A stretch of DNA of 64,000 bases from Marinoscillum sp049115815 (lineage in GTDB: Bacteria > Bacteroidota > Bacteroidia > Cytophagales > Cyclobacteriaceae): positions 124,001 to 188,000 of the forward strand of contig JAGDZO010000002.1 of assembly GCA_049115815.1 (NCBI GenBank). The letters run 5' to 3'. Within the stretch, counting starts at the first letter, position 1, and the number at the start of each line of letters is the position of its first letter. The notes beneath the pieces are model-generated. The model had not been told where the DNA came from, searched no databases, and saw nothing but the letters and a program-made list of their open reading frames with translations. Of the stretch, positions 43,832 through 53,650 are shown in pieces. The translations under genes and the position numbers were made by a program.

Positions 43832-44917
43832 GTGCGTAAGATTTTCGTTTACTTCTTCTTTTTCATCGTCACATGTCAATTTTCATTTGGCCAGTCCAGC
43901 GATATTTATCAGAAGTATAATATCTACAGAAGCCCTTTTCGGGTATTTATCAATAAGTTCTCCTGGACGCTTACCAGCGGCTATGCCGCTACGGACTATA
44001 AGCATGACTTAAAGGATTTTTACTTTTTTCAAGATCCAGACAATCAATACATCCTCAGTAGACAGCAAGATCCATTGCCTATATTTCTTGGCGCACAAAA
44101 TTGGCTCAATGATGCTACCCCCGGACAATCGACCATTATCAATAATACATTCGACATTCCGTATAATTATTTGGAAAGTCCAGTCAACAATCCATTGCTA
44201 AAAAACCAGCAGTTTTTGGCAGATGGTGATACATTGGGGCTTTCGTTCTCGGCAATCGCGCCGACTATTCCTATACTGCTTTCACTGCATTTCGATATCA
44301 GAAAATTCAGAGTGGGACTGGGCTTTCAGTTCGAAAGACATAACATGAAGCCGCTTAAGCCATCCATATTGGCGGAGACCATTCGTCCTTATCAGCCTTC
44401 ATTTGATGCCACTAACTACATTAAGTATTTTGGGATCTTTGGATATAGATTTTATGAATTTTGGAATTATTCATTTGTAGCAGAATTGCAGCTTGGAAGA
44501 TCAAAGCCTGGTAGTGAAATCAATACTTCTGCCATAGGTATCGGGCAAAGATTCTTTGGAAATCTCGGCGTAAGTATAGAAAACAATCTCTCTGAATACG
44601 TCAGAGTGGTTTTTAGACCTAGCTATGATTTTAAGTCATACGTGATCAATCTTTCAGACGCTTCAAGCATTAGACATAAGAATTCTGGCTTCATGTTTCA
44701 AGTGGGTTTAAGTATTAATATTCCTGAAATTCCAAGAACACCTATTTCGAGTGATCATGTCCAGTTGAAGCACGTAATCACTGATCCTAAGACTGGAAGA
44801 TTGACGGAAGTGAGGGGGCAAAGGATGTGGAAAAAGCAAAATCCGAAGGTCGGTGAAAACCATCGGAGATTGTGGAGATATAAGTTGAAAAACAGACGTA
44901 AAATTGACCCTTATTAA
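43832..44917 (+). CDS. outer-membrane beta-barrel protein, unknown
   Basis: A 361-residue exported protein starting at GTG 43832, with signal peptide to about residue 20 (FSFGQ). The body alternates strands ending in aromatic pairs (FRVGLGFQFERHNM, YFGIFGYRFYEFW, SGFMFQVGLSINI), as in an outer-membrane barrel. An unusual basic tail of about 50 residues (RGQRMWKKQNPKVG, RLWRYKLKNRRKIDPY) follows the barrel; such a tail on the periplasmic side could contact peptidoglycan or a partner. No family recognised. It lies 70 bases upstream of gyrA. Confidence 0.65.
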   Translation: MRKIFVYFFFFIVTCQFSFGQSSDIYQKYNIYRSPFRVFINKFSWTLTSGYAATDYKHDLKDFYFFQDPDNQYILSRQQDPLPIFLGAQNWLNDATPGQSTIINNTFDIPYNYLESPVNNPLLKNQQFLADGDTLGLSFSAIAPTIPILLSLHFDIRKFRVGLGFQFERHNMKPLKPSILAETIRPYQPSFDATNYIKYFGIFGYRFYEFWNYSFVAELQLGRSKPGSEINTSAIGIGQRFFGNLGVSIENNLSEYVRVVFRPSYDFKSYVINLSDASSIRHKNSGFMFQVGLSINIPEIPRTPISSDHVQLKHVITDPKTGRLTEVRGQRMWKKQNPKVGENHRRLWRYKLKNRRKIDPY

Positions 44918-44987
44918 GGGTGTTTAGACCGAGAAAAAATGCTTAAATTGCTACGTATTTTTAGTGGCAAAAACTTAAACATTTTTC

Positions 44988-47558
44988 ATGTCAGACGATA
45001 TTGAAAACCTACCTGAAGGTGAATCAGGAACCTACCCGGGACAGAACATCATCCCAATCAATATAGAGGACGAAATGAGAGGCGCTTACATTGATTATTC
45101 AATGTCAGTTATTATCTCCAGAGCATTGCCAGACGTACGAGACGGACTAAAGCCTGTGCATCGTAGAATCCTTTACGGAATGCTCGAATTGGGTGTTAAT
45201 TACAATAAGCCGTATAAAAAATCAGCAAGGATAGTAGGAGAAGTACTAGGTAAGTATCACCCTCATGGAGATACAGCGGTGTACGATACCATGGTGAGGA
45301 TGGCACAGCCTTGGTCTCTGAGGTATCAACTAGTTGATGGTCAAGGAAACTTTGGATCAGTAGATGGTGATTCTCCTGCTGCTATGAGATATACAGAAGC
45401 ACGCCTAAGGCGGATAGCCGAAGAGATGCTCTCTGATATCAATAAAAACACTGTTGATTTCACTCCCAATTTTGATGATAGTCTAAAGGAGCCTTCAGTA
45501 CTCCCAGCAAAGCTTCCAAATTTGTTGCTCAATGGAGCAAGTGGAATTGCCGTAGGTATGGCGACCAACATGGCGCCTCACAACCTTTCAGAAGTAGTGG
45601 ATGGTGCTGTCGCATACATTGATAACAATGATATTACCATTGATGAGCTTACCCAGTACATCAAAGCTCCTGATTTTCCTACTGGTGGCATAATCTACGG
45701 TTACCAAGGCGTAAGAGCCGCTTTTGAAACCGGTAGAGGTAGAGTAATGATGAGAGCTAAGGCGGAAGTGGAGGTGATGAAATCCGGACGTGAGCAGATC
45801 ATCGTGACCGAAATCCCATATATGGTCAATAAGGCATCCATGATAGAGAAGACTGCCGCCCTGATCAATGAGAAAAAAATTGAAGGGATATCTGATATCA
45901 GAGATGAGTCTGATAGAGACGGTATGCGAATCGTATACGAACTCAAAAAGGATTCTATCCCAAACATTGTACTTAACAATCTTTACAAGCAAACTCAGCT
46001 TCAATCATCATTCAGTGTCAACAACGTAGCGCTAGTAGGTGGAAGACCTAAGACACTCAATGTGAAGGACATGCTCAAGCACTATGTTGATCATAGACAT
46101 GAGATTGTTGTTCGTAGAACACAATATGAGCTAGAGGAAGCAGAGAAGAGAGCTCATATTCTTGAAGGGTATTTGATTGCGCTAGATAATTTGGATGAGG
46201 TGATCGCTCTTATTAGAAGTTCAAGAGATCCTGAGATCGCGAAGCAGGGCTTAATTGATAAATTCAAATTAAGCGACATTCAAGCACGCGCAATTCTTGA
46301 GATGAGACTACAAAGGCTCACAGGTCTGGAGCGTGAAAAAATCGAGAAGGAATACGCCGAGATAATGGCTTTGATCGAAGAGTTGAAATCAATTCTTGCC
46401 GACGAAAGCAAAAGAATGGATATCATTAAGACTGAATTGCTGGAAGTCAAAGATAGATATGGTGATGAGCGAAGAACTTATATCGAACATTCAGCGGATG
46501 AATTCACTGCAGAAGATATGATTCCTGATGATGAGATGGTTTTGACCATTTCGCGCGAAGGATATATCAAGCGTACGCCACTTATAGAGTATCGTACTCA
46601 GAATCGTGGAGGTGTAGGCTCCAAAGCAGCTACGTTCAAAAATGATGATTTTACTGAGCACTTATTTATTGCGACGATGCATAATTACTTGCTCATTTTC
46701 ACAGAATTTGGAAAGGTATTCTGGCACAAGGTATGGGCTATTCCTGAGGGTAGTAAAGTGTCAAAAGGACGAGCTATTCAAAACCTGATTAATATAGAAT
46801 CAGAGGATAAAGTAAGGGCTGTTATCAGTGTGAAAAATCTTGATGATCCCGACTATATCAACAATAACTACCTGGTGATGTGCACTCAAAAGGGTACCAT
46901 TAAGAAAACTACACTTGAGGCTTATAGTAGACCAAGACAGAATGGTATTAACGCAATTACTATTCACGAGGGAGATAGGTTGTTGAATGTTCAACTTACA
47001 GATGGAGACAATCATATCGTGATCGCTTCCAATGGAGGCAATGCTATCAATTTCCATGAATCGGATGTTCGACCTATGGGTAGAATGGCTGCTGGAGTGC
47101 GCGGAATTAGGCTTAAAGAGGGTGAAGTGGTTGTTGGCATGGTCTGTGTTAATCATAAGGACGAACCACAACTTCTGGTAGTTTCTGAAAATGGTTATGG
47201 TAAACGCTCGGATGTTTCAGATTATCGAATCACCAAAAGAGGAGGTAAGGGAGTGAAGACTATGAGCATCACAGAAAAGACCGGAGCACTTGTGGCTATT
47301 AAGGATGTTGAGGAATCAGATCATTTGATGATCATCAATAAGTCAGGAATAGCGATCAGAACGGAGGTAAGTAGTCTACGCGTAATGGGACGAGCAACTC
47401 AAGGCGTACGATTGATTAAGCTGAATGAAAATGATGCAATATCAGCCGTTGAGAAAATTGCTCATATCGAAGATGACTCGGTAGAAGAGAACTTAGAAAA
47501 CAGAGGTGAAGAGTCGAAGAATGACGATTCATCAACATCAGAAAATAACGAAAAGTAA
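44988..47558 (+). CDS. gyrA: DNA gyrase subunit A
   Basis: An 856-residue subunit of DNA gyrase, which cuts and rejoins double-stranded DNA to add negative supercoils. The catalytic Tyr135 is in 'AAMRYTEARL'. The quinolone-determining region reads 'HPHGDTAVYDTMVRMAQ' (91-107), with Thr96 and Asp100 at the places of E. coli Ser83 and Asp87. The GyrA box, specific for gyrase against topoisomerase IV, is present near residue 750 (KRGGKGVK) in the C-terminal wrapping domain. The C-terminal tail is acidic (VEENLENRGEESKNDDSS). The partner gyrB is not in the window. A TPR gene follows after 19 bases. Confidence 0.97.
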   Translation: MSDDIENLPEGESGTYPGQNIIPINIEDEMRGAYIDYSMSVIISRALPDVRDGLKPVHRRILYGMLELGVNYNKPYKKSARIVGEVLGKYHPHGDTAVYDTMVRMAQPWSLRYQLVDGQGNFGSVDGDSPAAMRYTEARLRRIAEEMLSDINKNTVDFTPNFDDSLKEPSVLPAKLPNLLLNGASGIAVGMATNMAPHNLSEVVDGAVAYIDNNDITIDELTQYIKAPDFPTGGIIYGYQGVRAAFETGRGRVMMRAKAEVEVMKSGREQIIVTEIPYMVNKASMIEKTAALINEKKIEGISDIRDESDRDGMRIVYELKKDSIPNIVLNNLYKQTQLQSSFSVNNVALVGGRPKTLNVKDMLKHYVDHRHEIVVRRTQYELEEAEKRAHILEGYLIALDNLDEVIALIRSSRDPEIAKQGLIDKFKLSDIQARAILEMRLQRLTGLEREKIEKEYAEIMALIEELKSILADESKRMDIIKTELLEVKDRYGDERRTYIEHSADEFTAEDMIPDDEMVLTISREGYIKRTPLIEYRTQNRGGVGSKAATFKNDDFTEHLFIATMHNYLLIFTEFGKVFWHKVWAIPEGSKVSKGRAIQNLINIESEDKVRAVISVKNLDDPDYINNNYLVMCTQKGTIKKTTLEAYSRPRQNGINAITIHEGDRLLNVQLTDGDNHIVIASNGGNAINFHESDVRPMGRMAAGVRGIRLKEGEVVVGMVCVNHKDEPQLLVVSENGYGKRSDVSDYRITKRGGKGVKTMSITEKTGALVAIKDVEESDHLMIINKSGIAIRTEVSSLRVMGRATQGVRLIKLNENDAISAVEKIAHIEDDSVEENLENRGEESKNDDSSTSENNEK

Positions 47559-47577
47559 AATTTAATAATAGACAAAT

Positions 47578-48744
47578 ATGAAACGTATCAGTGTACTAAT
47601 GTTGGCGATGGCCGTATGCTTTGTGGGATATGGCCAGAAAAAACCAAAAATTAATAGTGCTAACAAAGCACGTGAAAATGGTGATTTAGTAACAGCTAAA
47701 TCGATTATAGATGAAGCCATAGTCCATGAAAAAACAAAGGACGATGGAAAGACTTGGTATTACCGAGGGCTGATTTATGCGACTATTGACACTGCTTCAA
47801 ACGAACAAATCTCGAGCTTGTCAGACATGGCCATGGAGGAGGCTATGAAGTCTTTTGGGAAAGCTGACGAAATAGATCCTGATGGTAAATCCTATTATAC
47901 TACCGCTGCAAATGGCTTGCCTGTATTGAAAGGACAACAAATCGACGGGTACTATTCTTTTTATTACAATAGCGCTGTAAACAATTTTCAAGAAAAGAAT
48001 TTCGAAGCTGCGGTAAAGGATTTCGAAAGTGCTTATTACATCCTTCCGAAGGATACTAACGCTTATGTAAATGCCGCATACGCTGCTCATAATGGTGAAT
48101 TGTATGACTTAGCTATAAAAAATTACCGTGCTGCCATCGATGCTGGAGCAACAAGCAAGGACTTGTATTACAATTATTTTGGGATTTTGTCTACTACCGG
48201 AGACAAAGAAGGAGCTTTGGATTTAGTCAATGAAGCACTTGAGAAGTTCCCAATGGACAATGCGCTCTCCAAGAACAAAATCAATTTATTGATTGAATTA
48301 GAAAGGATAGACGAAGCGAAAACAGATCTTCTTGTTGCCATTGAAGAAGAGCCAGATAATCCGAGTTTATATTTTGCTTTGGCGGTCCTTTATGAGCAAA
48401 CTGAAGAAAGAGAGAAATCAATTCAGGCTTACAAGGATGCCTTGAAGGTTGATCCAAATCACTATGAGTCTAATTTTAATTACGGTGTTGTGTTGATCAA
48501 TGAAGCTAACGAAGTAATTAAAGAAAGTAATAGTTTGGGTATTTCGAAAGCTGATTTGAAGAAAGCAGATGAGTTGGAGCCGGTAATCAATGATAAACTA
48601 AAAGCTGCACTTCCTCAATGGGAAAAAGTATATGAGGTACGTCCGGAGGACAAAACAGCCATAGAAACATTAGCATACATATATACCCAGCTTAAGATGT
48701 ATGATAAAGCTGAGAAGATGAGAGCTCTACTCGATAGCGAGTAA
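47578..48744 (+). CDS. exported tetratricopeptide-repeat protein
   Basis: A 388-residue protein with a signal peptide (about 1-19, CFVGYGQ) and a chain of TPR units: 'TWYYRGLIYATID', 'AVKDFESAYYILPKDTNAYVNAAYAAHNGELYDLAIKNYRAAID', 'LYFALAVLYEQTEEREKSIQAYKDALKVDPNHYESNFNYGV' and 'ALPQWEKVYEVRPEDKTAIETLAYIYTQL'. It is a periplasmic scaffold-type protein of unknown partner. It follows gyrA closely and is ended by a strong terminator at 48784, so a gyrA-TPR transcript is likely. Confidence 0.85.
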   Translation: MKRISVLMLAMAVCFVGYGQKKPKINSANKARENGDLVTAKSIIDEAIVHEKTKDDGKTWYYRGLIYATIDTASNEQISSLSDMAMEEAMKSFGKADEIDPDGKSYYTTAANGLPVLKGQQIDGYYSFYYNSAVNNFQEKNFEAAVKDFESAYYILPKDTNAYVNAAYAAHNGELYDLAIKNYRAAIDAGATSKDLYYNYFGILSTTGDKEGALDLVNEALEKFPMDNALSKNKINLLIELERIDEAKTDLLVAIEEEPDNPSLYFALAVLYEQTEEREKSIQAYKDALKVDPNHYESNFNYGVVLINEANEVIKESNSLGISKADLKKADELEPVINDKLKAALPQWEKVYEVRPEDKTAIETLAYIYTQLKMYDKAEKMRALLDSE

Positions 48745-48783
48745 TGCTTTATTGCTGCTCGATTTTTAAATCAATTAGCATAG

Positions 48784-48816
48784 AAAGGTATTGAGGGTCA
48801 CCTCGATACCTTTTTG
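48784..48816 (+). terminator. rho-independent terminator after gyrA-TPR genes
   Basis: AAAGGTATTGAGG and CCTCGATACCTTT form a 13-bp stem with one G.T pair around GTCA, ending in a T run (about 48811-48815). Confidence 0.85.
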
Positions 48817-48930
48817 CATTTAATGCGATTTTGGAATAATCTCCCTTGGTTTTATTTTCCGCAATAGATGTGAAAATGCTTGTTATATCGGTGTTTTATT
48901 CTATTTTCATACGTTACAATTATAAGACCA

Positions 48931-50520
48931 GTGGATAGAAAAGAGAATAATAGCCTTGAGATTTCCAAATTCTCAGGCGAATGGACACAGAGACATGCCT
49001 CTCATTTACTGAGAAGAACACTTTTTGGCCCCAAAATTTCCGAGCTTAAGGTTGCGAGTACGTTGGGTTTAGATGCTACTGTTGAGCGTCTATTTGAGAC
49101 CCAATCCATGCCATCTCCACCACTAAACTCTCAGTTTGATGGTGATCCCAATACACCTATAGGTGAAACTTGGATAAACAACCCCTTTGTACCTGGTTCA
49201 GAATTTCACAGAAAAAAATCCTTTCGGTCTTGGTGGCTCAATCAAATTCGAACGCAATCAATGTCTATTCGTGAGAAGATGGTTCTTTTTTGGTCGAACC
49301 ACTTTGCTATTGAATTAGATGTTGCAAACGATACGCGTGGAGCGTATGAATTGAACGATTTATACCGAAAAAGAGCTACTGGTAATTTTAGAACACTAGT
49401 AGAGGAGGTTACCGTTTCTCAGGCCATGTTGATTTACCTCAATGGGAATACCAATCGTAATGGAGCTCCTAATGAAAACTATGCACGAGAATTGTTGGAG
49501 TTGTTTAGCATAGGTAAGGGACCGCTAATCGGAGAAGGAAATTACACTAACTATACTGAAGATGATATTCAGGAAGCTGCGCGGGTATTGTCGGGATTTA
49601 GAACTGAAAAAAATCCAGATAAGAAAGTCTACTATGTGACCAACCGTCACGATAAAGGTCAGAAGGTGTTTTCGTCAGCATTCGACAATCAAGTGATTGA
49701 AAATGAGGAAGATGAGGAGTATAAGACCTTGATTGGAATGATTTTTTCAAAGGAAGAGACAGCTAAGCATATATGCCGTAAGCTATATCGATGGTTTATG
49801 TTCTATGATATTTCGGATGAAATAGAGGAGAAGATCATTGCACCAATGGCCACTTCTCTTCGGGACAATAATTTCGAAATTTCAGCTCCACTAAAGCTTT
49901 TATTGTCTAGCGAGCATTTTTATGATACAGATATGATGGGTGCTTATTTGAAGAGTCCTGTTGAGTTTAATGCTGGTTTCTTACGACAACTGGAAGTTGA
50001 ATTTCCTGATGAGAGCTTACTAAAGGCTTATTATAATTTACATTATAGCTCATATCAGTCACAGACCGTTCAACAACAGAATCTAACCGATCCGCCTGAT
50101 GTAGCAGGGTGGAAAGCATACTACCAAGCTCCTGCATATAACAGAGGATGGATTTCGCCTACTACGTTATCAGAGCGTGGTAAATTCATTGATAAGCTCT
50201 TGGGGAGTGGGTACAAGAACCAAGGTGAGATTATAAATGTGAACCCCCTTAATATTTTGAAACAATTGGATAAGCCGGAAGATCCAAATGTCGTAGTTTC
50301 AGGATTTGCAGATTTGTTACTTCCGGTTCCTATTTCTACTGATGAATTGGAAGAACTTAAAGAGGCACTTATTCCCGGTTTGCCTGATTTTGAATGGACT
50401 GTAGAGTATGAGGATTATGCTAATGACCCGAATAATTCAACTAAAAAGTCAGCAATTCAATCTAAACTACTGAGCATGCTTAAGGTACTCACTGCCAATC
50501 CTAGCCTCCACTTAATCTAA
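48931..50520 (+). CDS. DUF1800 family protein
   Basis: A 529-residue member of DUF1800. The GTG at 48931 is preferred to a TTG at 48880 because it starts just before the conserved 'QRHASHLLRRTLFGP' (the family's ahrlL.RatfGp). Other marks are 'WWLNQIRTQSMSIREKMVLFWSNHFA', 'NGAPNENYARELLELFSIG', 'ARVLSGFR' and 'LTDPPDVAGWKAYYQAPAYNRGWISPTTLSERG'. No clear signal peptide is seen with this start. DUF1800 and DUF1501 proteins are regularly encoded as a pair, as here (5 bases apart), and their function is unknown; proposed links include cell-surface or exported roles. Confidence 0.88.
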   Translation: MDRKENNSLEISKFSGEWTQRHASHLLRRTLFGPKISELKVASTLGLDATVERLFETQSMPSPPLNSQFDGDPNTPIGETWINNPFVPGSEFHRKKSFRSWWLNQIRTQSMSIREKMVLFWSNHFAIELDVANDTRGAYELNDLYRKRATGNFRTLVEEVTVSQAMLIYLNGNTNRNGAPNENYARELLELFSIGKGPLIGEGNYTNYTEDDIQEAARVLSGFRTEKNPDKKVYYVTNRHDKGQKVFSSAFDNQVIENEEDEEYKTLIGMIFSKEETAKHICRKLYRWFMFYDISDEIEEKIIAPMATSLRDNNFEISAPLKLLLSSEHFYDTDMMGAYLKSPVEFNAGFLRQLEVEFPDESLLKAYYNLHYSSYQSQTVQQQNLTDPPDVAGWKAYYQAPAYNRGWISPTTLSERGKFIDKLLGSGYKNQGEIINVNPLNILKQLDKPEDPNVVVSGFADLLLPVPISTDELEELKEALIPGLPDFEWTVEYEDYANDPNNSTKKSAIQSKLLSMLKVLTANPSLHLI

Positions 50521-50525
50521 CAGCC

Positions 50526-52094
50526 ATGAAACGCAGAGAATTTATAAAGAAAACGGCATTGAGCGTTCCTGTGACAATAGGAGGGATGAATATTGCAGCA
50601 GCTGAAGGAAAAGACTGGGATTGGTTAAGATTGGTAAGTGAAAACAACAATAACGTATTGGTGTTGATTCAACTCAATGGAGGGAATGATGGGCTTAATA
50701 CGATTGTCCCTGTTGATCAATACAGTAACCTTTTTAAGGCTCGAGAAAACATTCTAATTCCAGAAAGTAACCTGTTGACTTTAGATGGATTGGATACCAT
50801 TAAGTTTCACCCATCTATGGTGGAAATGCAAAAGCTCTTCAATGAAGAGAAGATGGAAATAATCCAGAATGTTGGCTATCCAAATCCTAACAAATCGCAT
50901 TTTCGATCTACGGATATTTGGAATAGCGGTTCGGATAGTGACGTAATAGACAATACTGGCTGGATGGGACGCTACATGGAGTATCAACATCCATCATTTC
51001 CAGAAGGTTACCCTAATGAGGCAACCCCGGATCCTTTAGCTATCACAGTTGATTCGCTGGTAAGCAGCACCTGTCAGGGTTCGTCATCCAATATGAGTTT
51101 CGCTGTGAAAAACCTGAACTCATTTAGTGAATTGGATGAGTCTTCAGCAAGTACCACTATTCCTAATAACCATTATGGCAATGAGCTAAAATTTGTCATA
51201 GAGTCAGTGAAACAGGCTAATCTTTATGGTAAAATAATAGACTCAGCTGCCCAAAAAGGTAATAATTTATCCGAAAAATACCCTGAAAATAGCAAACTGG
51301 CCGATCAATTAAGAATAGTAGCCAACCTCATTTCAGGAGGATTGCAGACTAAAGTATATGTGGTGAAGTTGGGAGGGTTTGATACGCATGATACACAGGT
51401 GGATGAAGGCAATTTGATAGCTGGTAGGCACGGTGCATTGCTCACAGAACTGTCAGAAGGAATTGCGGCTTTCAATGATGATTTGCAATTGCTAGGACTC
51501 AATGAGCGAGTAGTGAGCATGACTTTTTCTGAATTTGGAAGAAGAATTGCTTCAAACTATAGTTTAGGTACTGACCATGGAGAAGCAGCTCCAATGATGT
51601 TATTTGGTGATAAAGTACGCCCTGTGGTACAAGGTGATAATCCAGTTATTCCAGATTCTGTTGGAGTCAAAGATAATGTTCCGATGCAGATAGACTTCAG
51701 GTCTATTTATGGCTCAATACTGATGGATTGGTTCGATATTGATGAGTCTGTAGCTAGAGAAGTAGTGCATCCTGACTTTGAGTACATTCCATTGATAAGA
51801 AAACCGGATGAATTTACTGAGTCCTTAGGATTCAATAAGAGTTTTGGTCTCAAGCAGAATTATCCAAATCCGGCTCATGACTATACCATGATAGACTTTA
51901 AATCACGAGGAGGATTTGTGACTCTAGAATTGTTTGATAATGCTGGCAAGAAAGTCATGACACCTATTCAAAAGACTTTGACGAGAGGTGTACATACTAT
52001 TAAAGTAGACTTATCTTCATTAGATGCGGGAGTTTATCATTACGTATTGAAGGAAGGCAGCATGAAAAAGTCCATGCAGTTTATCAAACGCTAA
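50526..52094 (+). CDS. DUF1501 family protein with Tat-type signal and T9SS domain
   Basis: A 522-residue protein. The N-terminus MKRREFIKKTALSVPVTIGG has the twin-arginine pattern RRxFIK, so Tat export is likely. The DUF1501 body has 'LVLIQLNGGNDGLNTIVPVDQY', 'NKSHFRSTDIWNSG', 'GFDTHDTQ' and 'TFSEFGRRIASNYSLGTDHGEAAPMMLFG', a sulfatase/alkaline-phosphatase-like fold. The last 75 residues are a T9SS C-terminal domain (LKQNYPNPAHDYTMIDF, LDAGVYHYVLKEG). It follows the DUF1800 gene with a 5-base gap, and the two likely act as one system. Enzymatic activity is not established. Confidence 0.88.
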   Translation: MKRREFIKKTALSVPVTIGGMNIAAAEGKDWDWLRLVSENNNNVLVLIQLNGGNDGLNTIVPVDQYSNLFKARENILIPESNLLTLDGLDTIKFHPSMVEMQKLFNEEKMEIIQNVGYPNPNKSHFRSTDIWNSGSDSDVIDNTGWMGRYMEYQHPSFPEGYPNEATPDPLAITVDSLVSSTCQGSSSNMSFAVKNLNSFSELDESSASTTIPNNHYGNELKFVIESVKQANLYGKIIDSAAQKGNNLSEKYPENSKLADQLRIVANLISGGLQTKVYVVKLGGFDTHDTQVDEGNLIAGRHGALLTELSEGIAAFNDDLQLLGLNERVVSMTFSEFGRRIASNYSLGTDHGEAAPMMLFGDKVRPVVQGDNPVIPDSVGVKDNVPMQIDFRSIYGSILMDWFDIDESVAREVVHPDFEYIPLIRKPDEFTESLGFNKSFGLKQNYPNPAHDYTMIDFKSRGGFVTLELFDNAGKKVMTPIQKTLTRGVHTIKVDLSSLDAGVYHYVLKEGSMKKSMQFIKR

Positions 52095-52204
52095 CGTGTT
52101 TTGATATTGACAAAGAAGTGTGAGGACATGAAAAGTCCGGAGCTTTTTAGCACGAACAATCTCACCTTTCGAGTGTTTTTATTTCTCTCGTTACTTTAAA
52201 AATT

Positions 52205-53524
52205 ATGCCTAACACGAAAAAACTATTGCTTCACAACCGGGCTCATCAAATCCGTCATGAGTTAAATCTTAACAATCGAGATATTGAAGAGAATTTCAAG
52301 TTGGAGAAATTTCAGAAGATGTCAGAGTCAGCATATGCCTTCTACCGTGGCTCCAACCATCTTTATTGGCTGGATTTTTACAATGATTGGCGAATTAATA
52401 TGTTCGGAGGGTCAAAGTCTACATTGACTTGGATCAATGGTGACGCTCATATTTATAACTATGGAGCCTATGCTAATCATCAAGGCGAAGCTATTTTTTG
52501 CATGGATGACTTTGATGATGCGGTTGTTGCAGATTATCAATTTGATCTCTGGAGAATGGCTACAAGTTTATTACTTGACTGTCGGGATAATGGGATTTTT
52601 GGTAACAAACCCCAAAAGAAAGCACTATTCCTCTTTGCTAACGCTTACTTAAAGGAAATGCAAGCACATAGTGAAGATGACCCTCATAATGAGGTTCATT
52701 TAACCGCCAAGACATCTACAGGCTTGTTAAAGAAGTTTCTTTCGAAAGTAGAGCGTAAGAAAAGTAGGCTGAAAATGTTGCAGAAATGGACCAAAGTGCA
52801 GGATGGAGTCAGAAGATTTGATGGGGATAATCCGAAATTGGAGACCTTATCTCCAGAAGAGTACGCCAAAGTGGAAGCTATCATATTGGATTATAGAAAA
52901 ACAATTGTAGCCAAATTCAGTGATGAGGAAGAACATTTTAAGGTTAAAGATGTAGCGAAAAGAGTCAAAGCTGGGACAGGTTCATTGGGTTCGGATAGAT
53001 ACTATATTCTTCTGGAAGGAGACACAGATTCAGAAGATGATGATATCATTCTTGACATGAAGGAGCAAGGCAAGCCGCCTTTGTATCGTCATATGAATCA
53101 AAATGAAAAGGAAGAATATAACAGGATATTTCCGAATGAAGGCGAGAGACATGCCCGAGCTTTTTCTGCACTTGCGGAACATCCAGATAGGTATTTGGGA
53201 TGGATTTCTATGGAAGGGAAAACTTTCTCAATTAAAGAGCGATCGCCTTTTAAGAGTGATTTTCCTAGTGAGAAATTGTCCAAACCCAAGCAGCTTTATT
53301 TCATGGCTGATATCTGGGGTACATTATTGGCTTCTCGGCATAAGCGAGCAAGCTATGCTCTGAACGATGAAGCACACGAAATGCCAGAGGCAATTGCTGC
53401 ACTTACTTCTAGTAAAGAATTTGAGTTTACCGATCTGGTCTGCTCTATCGGATGGCAATATGCAGAAAGAGTATCCAAAGACTATGATGTATTCCTCAAA
53501 ATGCTAAACACTTCGGAAACATAA
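52205..53524 (+). CDS. DUF2252 family protein
   Basis: A 439-residue soluble protein. DUF2252 marks are 'SAYAFYRGSNHLYWLDF', 'NGDAHIYNYGAY' and 'FCMDDFDDAVVADYQFDLWRMATSLLL', followed by a charged helical middle (KKFLSKVERKKSRLKMLQKW) and 'VKAGTGSLGSDRYYILLEGD'. The HxxN and DDFD spacing recalls aminoglycoside-phosphotransferase-like kinases, so a small-molecule kinase role is possible; the family has no firm function. It is a single gene, with a 110-base gap before and a 126-base promoter region after it. Confidence 0.85.
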   Translation: MPNTKKLLLHNRAHQIRHELNLNNRDIEENFKLEKFQKMSESAYAFYRGSNHLYWLDFYNDWRINMFGGSKSTLTWINGDAHIYNYGAYANHQGEAIFCMDDFDDAVVADYQFDLWRMATSLLLDCRDNGIFGNKPQKKALFLFANAYLKEMQAHSEDDPHNEVHLTAKTSTGLLKKFLSKVERKKSRLKMLQKWTKVQDGVRRFDGDNPKLETLSPEEYAKVEAIILDYRKTIVAKFSDEEEHFKVKDVAKRVKAGTGSLGSDRYYILLEGDTDSEDDDIILDMKEQGKPPLYRHMNQNEKEEYNRIFPNEGERHARAFSALAEHPDRYLGWISMEGKTFSIKERSPFKSDFPSEKLSKPKQLYFMADIWGTLLASRHKRASYALNDEAHEMPEAIAALTSSKEFEFTDLVCSIGWQYAERVSKDYDVFLKMLNTSET

Positions 53525-53549
53525 AACAGTCAAGGTTAGTTGCATTTAA

Positions 53550-53580
53550 TTCGTTTTAGTCTTTCGTTAGGATAATTTTG
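53550..53580 (+). promoter_or_regulatory. possible second upstream promoter of the 53651 gene
   Basis: TTCG (53550-53553), 19 bases, TAATTTTG (53573-53580). The -7 is exact, the -33 has one mismatch. Its transcript would start within the Crp-type site at 53586-53599, so this site could also repress it. Confidence 0.4.
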
Positions 53581-53585
53581 GATCT

Positions 53586-53629
53586 GTGACTTTGGTCACC
53601 ATCAGTGGGAGCTTGATCCTTTAGTTTTG
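53586..53629 (+). promoter_or_regulatory. Crp/Fnr-type site and promoter of the 53651 gene
   Basis: GTGAC-TTTG-GTCAC (53586-53599) is a perfect palindrome, the TGTGA-N6-TCAC core of Crp-family sites. Exactly 22 bases later comes TAGTTTTG (53622-53629), a perfect -7 element. The site centre is 29.5 bases from the -7 start, giving about -43 from the transcript start, a class II activator position. The same geometry recurs at 55212 and 57002. Confidence 0.7.
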
Positions 53630-53650
53630 CTCTGGAAGTAAATCATTTAG

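Noticed and set aside
45273..45290. Quinolone-resistance mutation in gyrA (Thr96 at the E. coli Ser83 position)
   Set aside because: Thr occurs naturally at this place in many bacteria; sequence alone does not show acquired resistance.
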